64,000 nt of DNA from Runella salmonicolor (GTDB lineage: Bacteria; Bacteroidota; Bacteroidia; Cytophagales; Spirosomataceae), in assembly GCF_024158025.1 (NCBI RefSeq), contig NZ_JAMZEL010000002.1, positions 248,001 through 312,000 of the forward strand, given 5' to 3'. Within the stretch, counting starts at the first letter, position 1; each line of letters starts with the position of its first letter. This document shows, one piece after another, positions 53,768-62,189 of this stretch. The notes beneath the pieces are model-generated. The model was not told the origin of the DNA. It was given only the letters and a program-made list of their open reading frames with translations, and searched no databases. The position numbers and the translations under genes were made by a program.

Positions 53768-54400
53768 TTACCATGAAATTCGATTGGAGGTAAGCAACGG
53801 ACGCGCCTGGAGAGATTTTAGCAATTGAGGATATTTATAATTCAATTTGTAAAATGCTTGAGATTCTATCTGAATAATTTCGGATAGAATGCCGAGTGTT
53901 TTCGTCGGAATTAAGACTTCATGACGGGAAAGGGGTATGTTGTGGCTATTGATCGTAGAACAAACCGCATGTAGGCACTCAATATCTTTGTATTCAAATC
54001 GTCCGACATACATCAATAAATGAGTACTAATTGCGTCTTTATCATTTAGCGTATTTAAATTGATGGCTAAGATTGAATTCATAAAATACGACGCAACACC
54101 TTTCTGAATTCCTTCCATTGATCGTACAATCACTTTTCCATCTGCATAAATGGTCACAATATCTTTTACAAGGCGTTTTTGGTCCTCACAGAGCGAATAT
54201 CTTTCATATTTGCCACATAGATGACGCACATTGCTGTTTTGGCCTATAATCAATTCTTCTTGCGAATTCTCAATCGCCGTTTCCGTTTCCATTTCGTCTG
54301 CATTCATTAAATATTCATGAATGTCATTGGGCATAGGCAGTTGTTGACGACGGTTTTTAATCTTTGGCACTTTTTTAGAAGTAAAAAATTCATTTTTCAT
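53768..54400 (-). CDS. Protein of unknown function
   Basis: 210 residues, no signal peptide and no membrane segment. A charged, probably disordered N-terminus (about 1-60) precedes a folded part with IVTIYADGKVIVRSMEGIQK and a helical end containing TLGILSEIIQIESQAFYKLN. I do not recognise the family. It converges on the XRE-type regulator across a 500-base gap, and its own upstream flank (54401-54548) is AT-rich with a perfect -7 element (TATATTTG, minus strand, 54473-54480) at a distance of about 75 bases. Confidence 0.6.
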   Translation of the reverse strand: MKNEFFTSKKVPKIKNRRQQLPMPNDIHEYLMNADEMETETAIENSQEELIIGQNSNVRHLCGKYERYSLCEDQKRLVKDIVTIYADGKVIVRSMEGIQKGVASYFMNSILAINLNTLNDKDAISTHLLMYVGRFEYKDIECLHAVCSTINSHNIPLSRHEVLIPTKTLGILSEIIQIESQAFYKLNYKYPQLLKSLQARPLLTSNRISW

Positions 54401-54548
54401 AGGTAGGATAATTTAACACAAACGGGCATTTATATATAAAAATAACAACTTAAATTCCATCAAAAATTGTACCAAATATACCTAAAGTATGTTCTTTTAA
54501 AGTAAAATATGTGTATTATAATTTACATTATGTTAAATAAAACATTCA

Positions 54549-54583
54549 AAAATAAGGAGTGAGTTGAACCCACTCCTTATTTT
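54549..54583 (-). terminator. Terminator of the TPR/coiled-coil gene
   Basis: AAAATAAGGAGTG (54549-54561) pairs with CACTCCTTATTTT (54571-54583), directly after the stop at 54585 on the minus strand. Confidence 0.82.
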
Positions 54584-54584
54584 A

Positions 54585-56024
54585 TTATTTTGTTTCTTCA
54601 CAAACAATTTTCTTTCCTTCAAATTCTTTCAAAATGACATCCAATTGTTTCAGTGTTTCAACAACGGCTTCTTCTTCTTTAATCGCCTTAGCCTTTGTAA
54701 AATAAGGATGTGATTGTTTGAATTTTCCGCAAACCTTAGGTTCAAGGTCTTTACCTTTTGCATTATAATCCTTCATGTCCATGGCATCTACTTCTCTTTT
54801 CATTTCAACTGCTTCGTTGAAATAAAATACACCCATGTTAAACAGTGCATCGTAATTGTTGGGATCTGCCTTGAGTGCTCTGTCATAAGCAGATTTTGCC
54901 CCTTCACGTGCCTTTGTGAGTTTTGCATTAAGTTCTGCAATTTTTGCTGAAGGATCTCCTAGTTTGGCAATTTCTTCTTTTGTCTTAACCAACTCTGCTT
55001 TTGCTTCTTCTAAGGCAACTTTGTTTTCCTTCTGCTTTGCTTCAACCTCTGCTTTCTGACGTTTCAAATCAGCATTTTTGGGTTGTTTTGCAATCAGTCC
55101 AGAAATTCTTTTTACTTCGTCTGCAAAAACTTTATCAGTCTCTTCAGCTTCTTTTATTTTCCGATCCACCCCACTTGTTTTTTTAGATGTTTCGGCTAAT
55201 TTTCTGATTTCTGCCGTAATCTGTTGTACTTCATTGTCGTTCAAAATACCCAGGTTAAGTGCATATTGCGCGTTTTTGGGATCTAAGTCAATCAATTCAT
55301 TCAGACCAACTTTGGCTTCTTCTAAACGTTGTGTGTCTAAAAGCACATTCACGCGCTCGGCTTTGAACGAAGTTTTGCTTGCAGGCAATATTTCCATTCC
55401 TTTATCCAAGATTGCGAGTGCTTTATCGTTCTTCTTTTCGATACGATACAATTGGGCTAATAAAGCGAAGTTCCCAGCGTCCTTCCCTCCTTTTTCAATG
55501 TATTGCTCCATCATAGTCGCAGCAATGTCATTTTTCTGACTCTGCATGGCACTGTAAGCTCCGTATAAAGGTGCCAGCGTATCCTTCGGATTTACCTCTT
55601 GGGCAATGTTAAAAAATTTAATTGCCTCATCGTACTTTTTGGTTTGGAATTTCTCAGCACCTTGTTTTACAAGTGACGTTCCCAAGTTCACGCCACTATC
55701 ATCGGTTCCTCCTGTCAGAAACTTTTGAGCTTCTTTTGTCACCTTACCTGGTTTTGCGGCATCTACTTCTACTGCTTTTTTAAATGACTCATAAGCCACT
55801 AAAGCAGCACTTGAATCCATTTCAGTATAGAGACGGGCGATTTCATCATACAATTTGCCCCGATCTAGCCAAGTGCTCGATTTTGCACCTGCTTTGGGGT
55901 CTGTGATAGCTTTGTCGCTTTTTTCTTTTTCTTTCTTTTTCTGTTCCAGTAGTAATTTGTCTACCTGAGAAAAGGCAGAAATAGCAAAAAAACTAAAAGC
56001 AGATGTTACGATCAACTTTTTCAT
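54585..56024 (-). CDS. Secreted TPR protein with a central coiled coil
   Basis: 479 residues with a signal peptide (1-19, ending AFS). TPR-like repeats flank a long coiled coil: YESFKKAVEVDAAKPG and EAIKFFNIAQEVNPKDTLAP come first; about 285-375 is a continuous Lys/Glu heptad region (RQKAEVEAKQKENKVALEEA); a final TPR holds ALKADPNNYDALFNMGVFYF. Length and layout suggest a scaffold spanning the periplasm. Function unknown. It sits alone, with a 165-base gap to gyrA. Confidence 0.78.
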   Translation of the reverse strand: MKKLIVTSAFSFFAISAFSQVDKLLLEQKKKEKEKSDKAITDPKAGAKSSTWLDRGKLYDEIARLYTEMDSSAALVAYESFKKAVEVDAAKPGKVTKEAQKFLTGGTDDSGVNLGTSLVKQGAEKFQTKKYDEAIKFFNIAQEVNPKDTLAPLYGAYSAMQSQKNDIAATMMEQYIEKGGKDAGNFALLAQLYRIEKKNDKALAILDKGMEILPASKTSFKAERVNVLLDTQRLEEAKVGLNELIDLDPKNAQYALNLGILNDNEVQQITAEIRKLAETSKKTSGVDRKIKEAEETDKVFADEVKRISGLIAKQPKNADLKRQKAEVEAKQKENKVALEEAKAELVKTKEEIAKLGDPSAKIAELNAKLTKAREGAKSAYDRALKADPNNYDALFNMGVFYFNEAVEMKREVDAMDMKDYNAKGKDLEPKVCGKFKQSHPYFTKAKAIKEEEAVVETLKQLDVILKEFEGKKIVCEETK

Positions 56025-56189
56025 TTTGAGGTAAGTTATTAAGTTTAAAATTTGAGCAAAAAACGGGATAAAAATTGACTTATTGTTGATTGAATAAATT
56101 TAAAAAAAAGGATAAGAAAGCAGATTGTTGGATAAATAACAAAATTATACCCTAAAATCTACTTTCTTATCACAAATATATCATCCAAT

Positions 56190-58703
56190 CTAGGCCTCGA
56201 TTGGTGGTTCGGGGGCAGCAGCACCTCCCTCTTCACTTCCATCAATAACCGCTTCTTCTGATTCTATGCGGGTAACGGATGAAATCTCGTCGCCCTCGTT
56301 TAATTTAATCAACCGGACTCCCTGGGTGTTTCGGCCCGCAACGCGTATTTCAGTGACTGACATACGAATTGCGATTCCTGATTTATTGATAATCATCAAA
56401 TCATCACTATCCGAGACTTCTTTGATTGCCACCAGACTTCCGACTTTTTCCGTGATATTCAGCGTTGTTACACCTTTAGCACCTCGGTTGGTCTCACGGT
56501 AATCTTCAATCTGTGATCGTTTACCGTATCCATTTTCCGATACAACCATAAGTTGTTTTTCCAAATTACTGACACACAGCATTCCAATCGCTTTATTTGT
56601 GGTTCCTTCACCACCCAATTCGATTCCCTTCACACCAGCTGCAGTACGGCCCATTGGACGAACTCGGCTCTCATGGAATCGAACAGCCTTTCCTTCCTTT
56701 GAAGCAATGATAATGTGGTTATCTCCATTGGTCAGTGCCACATCCAATAAACGGTCACCTTCATTGATTGTAATGGCCGCAATACCGTTGGCACGTGGCC
56801 GCGAATAGGCTTCCAACAATGTCTTTTTGATGGTCCCGTCTTCAGTACACATGATGATGTAATTATTGTTGATATAATCAGCATCACTTAAAGTACGAAC
56901 ATTGATGACGGCTCTTACTTTATCACCCGACTCAATGTTGATGAGGTTTTGAATGGGTCGACCTTTAGCCGTTTTTGAACCTTCAGGGATTTCGTATACT
57001 TTGAGCCAGAACAACTTGCCAAATTCTGTAAAAATCAGCAGATAGTTGAGCATAGTTGCTGAGAACAAATGCTCTGTAAAGTCATCATCTTTGGTAGTAA
57101 CCCCTCTTGAGCCAACTCCTCCCCTGCCCTGCGTACGGTACTCGCCGATTGGGGTACGTTTTACGTATCCTTGATGCGAAATGGTAATCAACATTTCTTC
57201 ATCCGCAATCATGTCTTCATCCGCAAACTCTTCGGCGGCGTACTCAATTTTTGAGCGACGGGCATCACCGTAGCGAGCTCTCAAATCAGTAAGCTCGTCT
57301 TTTATGATCTGGAACTTACGAACTTCGTTGGCTAAAATATCCTGTAAATCAGCAATGAGCTTCATCAATTCCTCGAATTCGGCGATGATTTTGTCGCGCT
57401 CCATTCCCGTAAGGCGTTGTAGACGCATCTCCAGAATAGCCCGGGCTTGAGGCTCACTCAAACTGAACTGTTCAATCAGACCATTCCGGGCGGTTTCGGG
57501 GTCACGGGCGCTACGAATCAATTTAATAACCGCATCTAGGTTATCGAGAGCAATCAATAATCCTTGTAATATATGGGCCCGTTTTTCCGCTTCCCGAAGG
57601 TCGTACTGGGTACGGCGGGTGATCACTTCCACCCGGTGCTCCACGTAATACTTTATCAAATCTTTCAGGTTCAACAACGCAGGGCGGCCTTTTACCAAGG
57701 CAACGTTATTGATACTAAATGATGATTGAAGGGGGGTAAACTTATAAAGGTGATTTAAAACAATATTGGGAATACTATCTTTTTTCAACTCAAACACAAT
57801 GCGAATCCCGTCACGGTCTGACTCATCGCGGATGGCAGAAATCCCATCCAAACGTTTGTCATTGACCATATCGGCAATCCGTTTGATCATGTCTGCCTTA
57901 TTGATCATGTACGGAATCTCCGTAATCACAATTTGCTCACGTCCTGTCTTTGTTTGCTCAAAAGTAGCCACCGCACGCATCACAACCCGACCTCTTCCTG
58001 TCTCATAAGCAGACCTAACTCCCTGATAGCCATAGATAATAGCTCCCGTAGGAAAGTCAGGGGCTTTGACGTATTGTATCAATTCCTGAACAGTGATAGA
58101 ATTGTTATCAATGTAAGCAATGGTCCCATCAATGACCTCCGTAAGGTTGTGAGGGGCCATATTGGTGGCCATACCTACGGCAATACCCGAAGAACCGTTT
58201 AAAAGTAGGTTGGGCAATTTGGCGGGCAATACGGTCGGCTCTTCATCTGAGTCATCGTAGTTAGGCTGAAAGTTAACGGTCTCTTTATTGATGTCTTGCA
58301 ACATCTCTTCGGCAATTCGTTTCAACCTTGATTCTGTATAACGCATGGCAGCGGGCGAATCGCCGTCCAAGGAACCAAAGTTTCCCTGACCATCAACCAG
58401 CATGTAACGAAGTGACCAAGGTTGCGCCATACGCACCATGGTATCGTAGATTGAAGCGTCGCCGTGGGGGTGATACTTGGCCATCACGTCACCGACGGTA
58501 CGGGCCGATTTTTTATAGGGGCGATTGTGCAAAAAGCCCGATTCAAACATTGTATAAAGCACCCGACGGTGAACAGGCTTTAATCCATCGCGGGCATCAG
58601 GGAGTGCACGAGAAATAATGACCGACATTGAATAATCAATGTAAGCCGTACGCATCTCATCCTCAATGTTAATAGGAATAATATTACCGGTGTTTTCTGA
58701 CAT
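56190..58703 (-). CDS. gyrA: DNA gyrase subunit A
   Basis: 837 residues from the ATG at 58703 (MSENTGNIIPIN), full length. It introduces negative supercoils with GyrB. Catalytic Tyr122 is in AAMRYTESRL, and the C-terminal six-bladed pinwheel (about 510-820) carries the GyrA-box-like QGRGGVGSRGV. With this start the residue at the quinolone position is Ala83 (HPHGDASIYD), where E. coli has Ser83. An ATG two codons earlier is possible. The C-terminal tail is acidic (ESEEAVIDGSEEGG). A perfect promoter lies just upstream, inside the 3' part of the lipoprotein gene's flank. Confidence 0.98.
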   Translation of the reverse strand: MSENTGNIIPINIEDEMRTAYIDYSMSVIISRALPDARDGLKPVHRRVLYTMFESGFLHNRPYKKSARTVGDVMAKYHPHGDASIYDTMVRMAQPWSLRYMLVDGQGNFGSLDGDSPAAMRYTESRLKRIAEEMLQDINKETVNFQPNYDDSDEEPTVLPAKLPNLLLNGSSGIAVGMATNMAPHNLTEVIDGTIAYIDNNSITVQELIQYVKAPDFPTGAIIYGYQGVRSAYETGRGRVVMRAVATFEQTKTGREQIVITEIPYMINKADMIKRIADMVNDKRLDGISAIRDESDRDGIRIVFELKKDSIPNIVLNHLYKFTPLQSSFSINNVALVKGRPALLNLKDLIKYYVEHRVEVITRRTQYDLREAEKRAHILQGLLIALDNLDAVIKLIRSARDPETARNGLIEQFSLSEPQARAILEMRLQRLTGMERDKIIAEFEELMKLIADLQDILANEVRKFQIIKDELTDLRARYGDARRSKIEYAAEEFADEDMIADEEMLITISHQGYVKRTPIGEYRTQGRGGVGSRGVTTKDDDFTEHLFSATMLNYLLIFTEFGKLFWLKVYEIPEGSKTAKGRPIQNLINIESGDKVRAVINVRTLSDADYINNNYIIMCTEDGTIKKTLLEAYSRPRANGIAAITINEGDRLLDVALTNGDNHIIIASKEGKAVRFHESRVRPMGRTAAGVKGIELGGEGTTNKAIGMLCVSNLEKQLMVVSENGYGKRSQIEDYRETNRGAKGVTTLNITEKVGSLVAIKEVSDSDDLMIINKSGIAIRMSVTEIRVAGRNTQGVRLIKLNEGDEISSVTRIESEEAVIDGSEEGGAAAPEPPIEA

Positions 58704-58727
58704 AAACAAAAATTAAATGCTTTTGTA

Positions 58728-58758
58728 CAAAAATACACCAAATACTTTATAATGGCAA
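58728..58758 (-). promoter_or_regulatory. Promoter of gyrA
   Basis: Minus strand TTG (58756-58758), 20-base spacer, TATTTTTG (58728-58735); leader about 18 bases. The -33 element lies in the gap next to the lipoprotein stop codon. Confidence 0.75.
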
Positions 58759-58760
58759 AA

Positions 58761-58991
58761 CTAGCTCCTCTTACGCCGTCTTTCGTTTGCTTGCTCTCTT
58801 TTTTCGGCCGCAGTCCTCGGCTTTCCAAAGAAATGGGGCTTGGGAAAAGTGCCTCTCCCACGCACAATACTCCTGCCATGACTATGCTCATGACGCACTT
58901 TGCAGCCTTTGATTGGACATTGACGATACCAACATCCTCCAACCCCTAAACCACACATCAATACCAACAAAATGGACAGCCTTTTATTCAT
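58761..58991 (-). CDS. Small Cys/His-rich lipoprotein
   Basis: 76 residues. Signal peptide with lipobox LGVGGC (Cys20), so lipidated. The short mature part begins with CWYRQCPIKGCKVRHEHSHG, three cysteines (including the lipidated one) and three histidines in 20 residues, followed by a strongly basic tail. A metal-binding role is possible but not shown. It is upstream of gyrA on the same strand, but gyrA has its own promoter, so the two need not be coexpressed. Confidence 0.6.
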   Translation of the reverse strand: MNKRLSILLVLMCGLGVGGCWYRQCPIKGCKVRHEHSHGRSIVRGRGTFPKPHFFGKPRTAAEKREQANERRRKRS

Positions 58992-59122
58992 TTTAAAGCA
59001 ATGTTTTAAAATGGGTCACCTTCTTTTTCAAAAGTGAAAGTACAAAAAAGTTATTAGAAAGGCGTTTACAAAAATGGGCAGTTTCAAAATCCGATGGGCA
59101 TTTACCGCCTGAAATGGGCAAT

Positions 59123-59151
59123 AAAAAAAGCCGATACTCTCGTATCGGCTT
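59123..59151 (-). terminator. Terminator of the tRNA-Thr pair
   Basis: A 10-bp perfect stem (59128-59137 with 59142-59151), TCTC loop, then seven Ts on the minus strand, 3 bases after the second tRNA. Confidence 0.92.
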
Positions 59152-59153
59152 AG

Positions 59154-59226
59154 AGCCCCCAGCCGGGATCAAACCAGCGACCTACTGATTACAAGTCAGT
59201 TGCTCTATCAGCTGAGCTATGGAGGC
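59154..59226 (-). tRNA. tRNA-Thr (TGT), second of a tandem pair
   Basis: Cloverleaf on the minus strand: acceptor GCCTCCA/TGGGGGC with one T-G pair, D arm GCTC/GAGC, anticodon stem ACTGA/TCAGT with loop CTTGTAA (anticodon TGT), T arm GCTGG TTTGATC CCGGC. CCA not encoded. Confidence 0.96.
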
Positions 59227-59265
59227 TTTTTCTATTTGTTTAGAGTGTAAATAGTAACACTTTGG

Positions 59266-59338
59266 AGCCCCCAGCCGGGATCAAACCAGCGACCTACTGA
59301 TTACAAGTCAGTTGCTCTATCAGCTGAGCTATGGAGGC
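59266..59338 (-). tRNA. tRNA-Thr (TGT), first of a tandem pair
   Basis: Base-for-base identical to the copy at 59154-59226, 39 bases upstream of it in the transcript. The two share the promoter at 59408 and the terminator at 59123. Confidence 0.96.
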
Positions 59339-59407
59339 AATATTCACGAATAATATATCTTTAATGATTCAAATGGTAAGCGTTAAAGACATTCATATTT
59401 CGTGGTG

Positions 59408-59438
59408 CAAAAGTAGTATTTTCTACTACTTTACACAA
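59408..59438 (-). promoter_or_regulatory. Promoter of the tRNA-Thr pair
   Basis: Minus strand TTG (59436-59438), 20-base spacer, TACTTTTG (59408-59415); start about 63 bases before the first mature tRNA. Confidence 0.75.
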
Positions 59439-59455
59439 ATTTAGTTTGCTTTTTT

Positions 59456-61333
59456 TTACAAAGCTTCGCGAATAATTTTCAATTGATGCTTAAAATCAGC
59501 CAGTTGCTTTTGGGCAACTTCGATTTTTTTTACGAACTCAGCACGAACTTTTTCGCCATTTTTAGAACGGCCAAAGAATTCGATGTTATTTTGCCAAATC
59601 GTCAAATCGTTTTCAATTTGGGTCATCCGGCGGCGGATGTCCATTTCTTTACGTTGGAGACTGCGTGATGATTCGCCATCAGCCACCATCGACACTTCAT
59701 TCTCAAGGATAACCTGCTCACGCTCTTTAGAAGAGAGTTTCCCGATAGCACTCACGTACGCATTGACCGCGTCAATATAGCGCTTGTTGATGGCCTGCAT
59801 ATCTTTCTTTGGCACAAATCCAATGCCCGCCCATTCTGACTTGAATGCATTCAAATCACTTAAGCTTGCTTCGCCAGCTTTTGCACCTGATTCTATTTTT
59901 TCACAAAGGGCTTGTTTTTTGGTGAGGTTTTCAACAAACTCTTTCTCTACTTCAGAATTCTTAGCCCGCTTACGGTCAAAATAGGCATCACAGGCTTTCT
60001 TGAATCGGTCAAAAATAGAATCTTTAAATTTCTCAGGAACTTGCCCAATCTGCTTCCATTGTTTTTGAAGCGCAATCACTTTATCGGTATTGGAAGAGGA
60101 GTCTTCACCTGCTGCCAAAATCCCTTCAACTGCTTCGCAAAGTTCTGTTTTCAGTTTCAGGTTTTGTTCGCGCTTGGCTTCCAATTGACGGAAGAACTCC
60201 CCTTTGTTGTGAAAAAACGTTTTGAGGGTTGCCCAAAACTTTTTGCTCAACTCACGACCTTCGTCACGCAACATCTGTCCTTTGGCATTGACCCATTGCT
60301 CTTGAAGTGCTACCACTTCTTTGGTCTTTTCGTTCCACTCATTAATGCTGCTGGAAGTAAATGCCGTAAACGGAACCAATGCCTCGTATATCTTGGATTT
60401 GATTTCGTAATTTTGGGAGAGCAACTGTTTCTGATCTTCCGTTTGGGCACGACGCGCATCGTATAAGACATCCAACGCTGACTTCATACGTTGCCAAAGC
60501 AACTCTTGCTCCGCTTTGGGTCCTGGCCCGATGTGTTTGTATTCTTCAAAATGCGCGTTTGCTTCTTCCAACACACCCCGACTAAGGGCTTTACCTTCCA
60601 AACTTTTGGCAAGCGCTTCTACTTTTTCAACTAATTCGCCCTTGAGCTGCAAGTTTTTCTTGCGATCAAGTTCTTTTAGTTCAAAATAAATATTGCGGTT
60701 GCTGTAATATCGATCAATCAACGCGTGGAATGTGGCCCAAAGCGTGCTGTTGTGGGGAGACGCAATGTTTCCTGCCGATTTCCACTCATCTTGAATTTTC
60801 TTAAATTCTTGCCAACTCGTTGCGGGATTCATGGAGTTTGCCTCATCGGCATCAACCAATTCACGCAGGCGTTGGAGGAGTTGAGTCTTAACCGTAAAGT
60901 TTTTATCTTTCGATTTCTCTAAATCCTGAAAGTAATGATTCTTAACGTCCTTAATTTGGCGGTATAGGGAATCAAAACGCTGACTTAAATCATCTGGTTT
61001 GAACTCAAAACCCTCATCTGAGCCTGTTTCAGCTATATAGTGTTGTTCGGCCTCATCACGTTCTGTTTTTTTGATTTGGTCGAAGAAAACTTTTACTTCT
61101 TTGAGAATTTCGTCTGTTCGCTTAAAATCAGCGGGTTTGGCCCCCTCACTTTTGGCAATTACCAGTTGATTTTCTAATAAATTCACAAACCCCTTCTTAT
61201 CAAGTTGAGTATAATCAACTGACTGTTCTTCAACCACGTCAAGTTCTTCCATGGCTGCAACACTCTGCTGAGTGAGTTGTTCGCTTTCGCTTAATTCTGC
61301 TCCGTCGTTAATCATCGTAAATGTGGTAGTCAT
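59456..61333 (-). CDS. DUF349-repeat protein
   Basis: 625 residues, cytoplasmic, nearly all helical. It carries several DUF349-type repeats, each with a pattern of the kind WQEFKKIQDEWKSAGNIASP and LWATFHALIDRYYSNRN, then VIALQKQWKQIGQVPEKFKD and FKSEWAGIGFVPKKDMQAIN. A coiled-coil segment (about 45-130) and a C-terminal coiled coil (about 560-625) flank them. The family is abundant in Bacteroidota; its function is unknown. It diverges from pdxH. A perfect -7 element (TATTTTTG, minus strand, 61346-61353) lies 13-20 bases upstream of the start. Confidence 0.9.
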   Translation of the reverse strand: MTTTFTMINDGAELSESEQLTQQSVAAMEELDVVEEQSVDYTQLDKKGFVNLLENQLVIAKSEGAKPADFKRTDEILKEVKVFFDQIKKTERDEAEQHYIAETGSDEGFEFKPDDLSQRFDSLYRQIKDVKNHYFQDLEKSKDKNFTVKTQLLQRLRELVDADEANSMNPATSWQEFKKIQDEWKSAGNIASPHNSTLWATFHALIDRYYSNRNIYFELKELDRKKNLQLKGELVEKVEALAKSLEGKALSRGVLEEANAHFEEYKHIGPGPKAEQELLWQRMKSALDVLYDARRAQTEDQKQLLSQNYEIKSKIYEALVPFTAFTSSSINEWNEKTKEVVALQEQWVNAKGQMLRDEGRELSKKFWATLKTFFHNKGEFFRQLEAKREQNLKLKTELCEAVEGILAAGEDSSSNTDKVIALQKQWKQIGQVPEKFKDSIFDRFKKACDAYFDRKRAKNSEVEKEFVENLTKKQALCEKIESGAKAGEASLSDLNAFKSEWAGIGFVPKKDMQAINKRYIDAVNAYVSAIGKLSSKEREQVILENEVSMVADGESSRSLQRKEMDIRRRMTQIENDLTIWQNNIEFFGRSKNGEKVRAEFVKKIEVAQKQLADFKHQLKIIREAL

Positions 61334-61419
61334 CGCTTAGATTTGCAAAAATAATAATAATGACCGTTTTTCGATGTTTCAAAACCGGTTTTTCAATTTT
61401 AAATCTAAATTAACCCAAA

Positions 61420-62067
61420 ATGGCAGGTAAAAAACTGGCTGATCTACGAAAAGATTATAGTCTAAACGGATTAACCGAAGAGGATGTTTTAGCAAATCCC
61501 TTCCTTCAGTTTGAAAAATGGTTTGAAGAGGCCCAATCAGCCGAGGTAATCGAACCAAATGCAATGATTCTCAGCACACTCGGCGGTGATGGCTACCCGC
61601 ATAGCCGCGTAGTACTACTCAAAGAGGTAGATTCGACGGGATTTGTGTTTTATACTAATTATAACAGTCACAAAGGGATAGATTTGACCATCCACCCCGT
61701 GGCGGCGCTTACCTTCTGGTGGGCAGAATTGGAACGTCAGGTTCGCATTTTTGGGGATGTACAAAAAGTCTCTGACGCTGAATCCGACGCTTATTTCAGC
61801 ATTCGTCCTCGAAACAGTCAATTGGGGGCCTGGGTATCTGAACAAAGTGAAGTCATTGAGAATCGGGATGTTTTAACAAAAAAATTATCCCTATTGGAAC
61901 AAAAATTTTCGGATCAAGTTGTACCTAGACCACTCCATTGGGGAGGCTACCGGGTTATCCCCAAAGAAATTGAATTCTGGCAAGGCCGTCCCAGTCGCTT
62001 ACACGACCGCATTCGTTACCGAATCGACGCCGATGATGCGTGGAAAATTGAACGCCTTTCTCCATAG
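61420..62067 (+). CDS. pdxH: Pyridoxamine 5'-phosphate oxidase
   Basis: 215 residues, the usual length. It oxidises pyridoxine/pyridoxamine 5'-phosphate to PLP with FMN. Motifs: MILSTLGGDGYPHSRVVLLK and GFVFYTNYNSHKG for FMN binding, ALTFWWAELERQVRIFGDVQ, and the C-terminal PRPLHWGGYRVIPKEIEFWQGRPSRLHDR-type signature, here PRPLHWGGYRVIP followed by FWQGRPSRLHDR. It supplies cofactor for the PLP enzymes elsewhere in the window, though there is no operon link. Confidence 0.97.
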   Translation: MAGKKLADLRKDYSLNGLTEEDVLANPFLQFEKWFEEAQSAEVIEPNAMILSTLGGDGYPHSRVVLLKEVDSTGFVFYTNYNSHKGIDLTIHPVAALTFWWAELERQVRIFGDVQKVSDAESDAYFSIRPRNSQLGAWVSEQSEVIENRDVLTKKLSLLEQKFSDQVVPRPLHWGGYRVIPKEIEFWQGRPSRLHDRIRYRIDADDAWKIERLSP

Positions 62068-62189
62068 TATAAAGTTTATTGTATAGTTAACCCATTCTGA
62101 ATTAATTAAATAAATGCATAAAGAAATAACATATAACACCAATAATACTCATATAGCATCCCTACCCTACCTAAATTTTATTTGAACCT

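Noticed and set aside
58580..58942. 120-codon minus-strand frame overlapping gyrA and the small lipoprotein gene
   Set aside because: It overlaps two better-supported genes in another frame.
59154..59338. Tandem direct repeat of a possible mobile element
   Set aside because: The repeat is simply two identical tRNA-Thr genes; the sequence between them is not shared.
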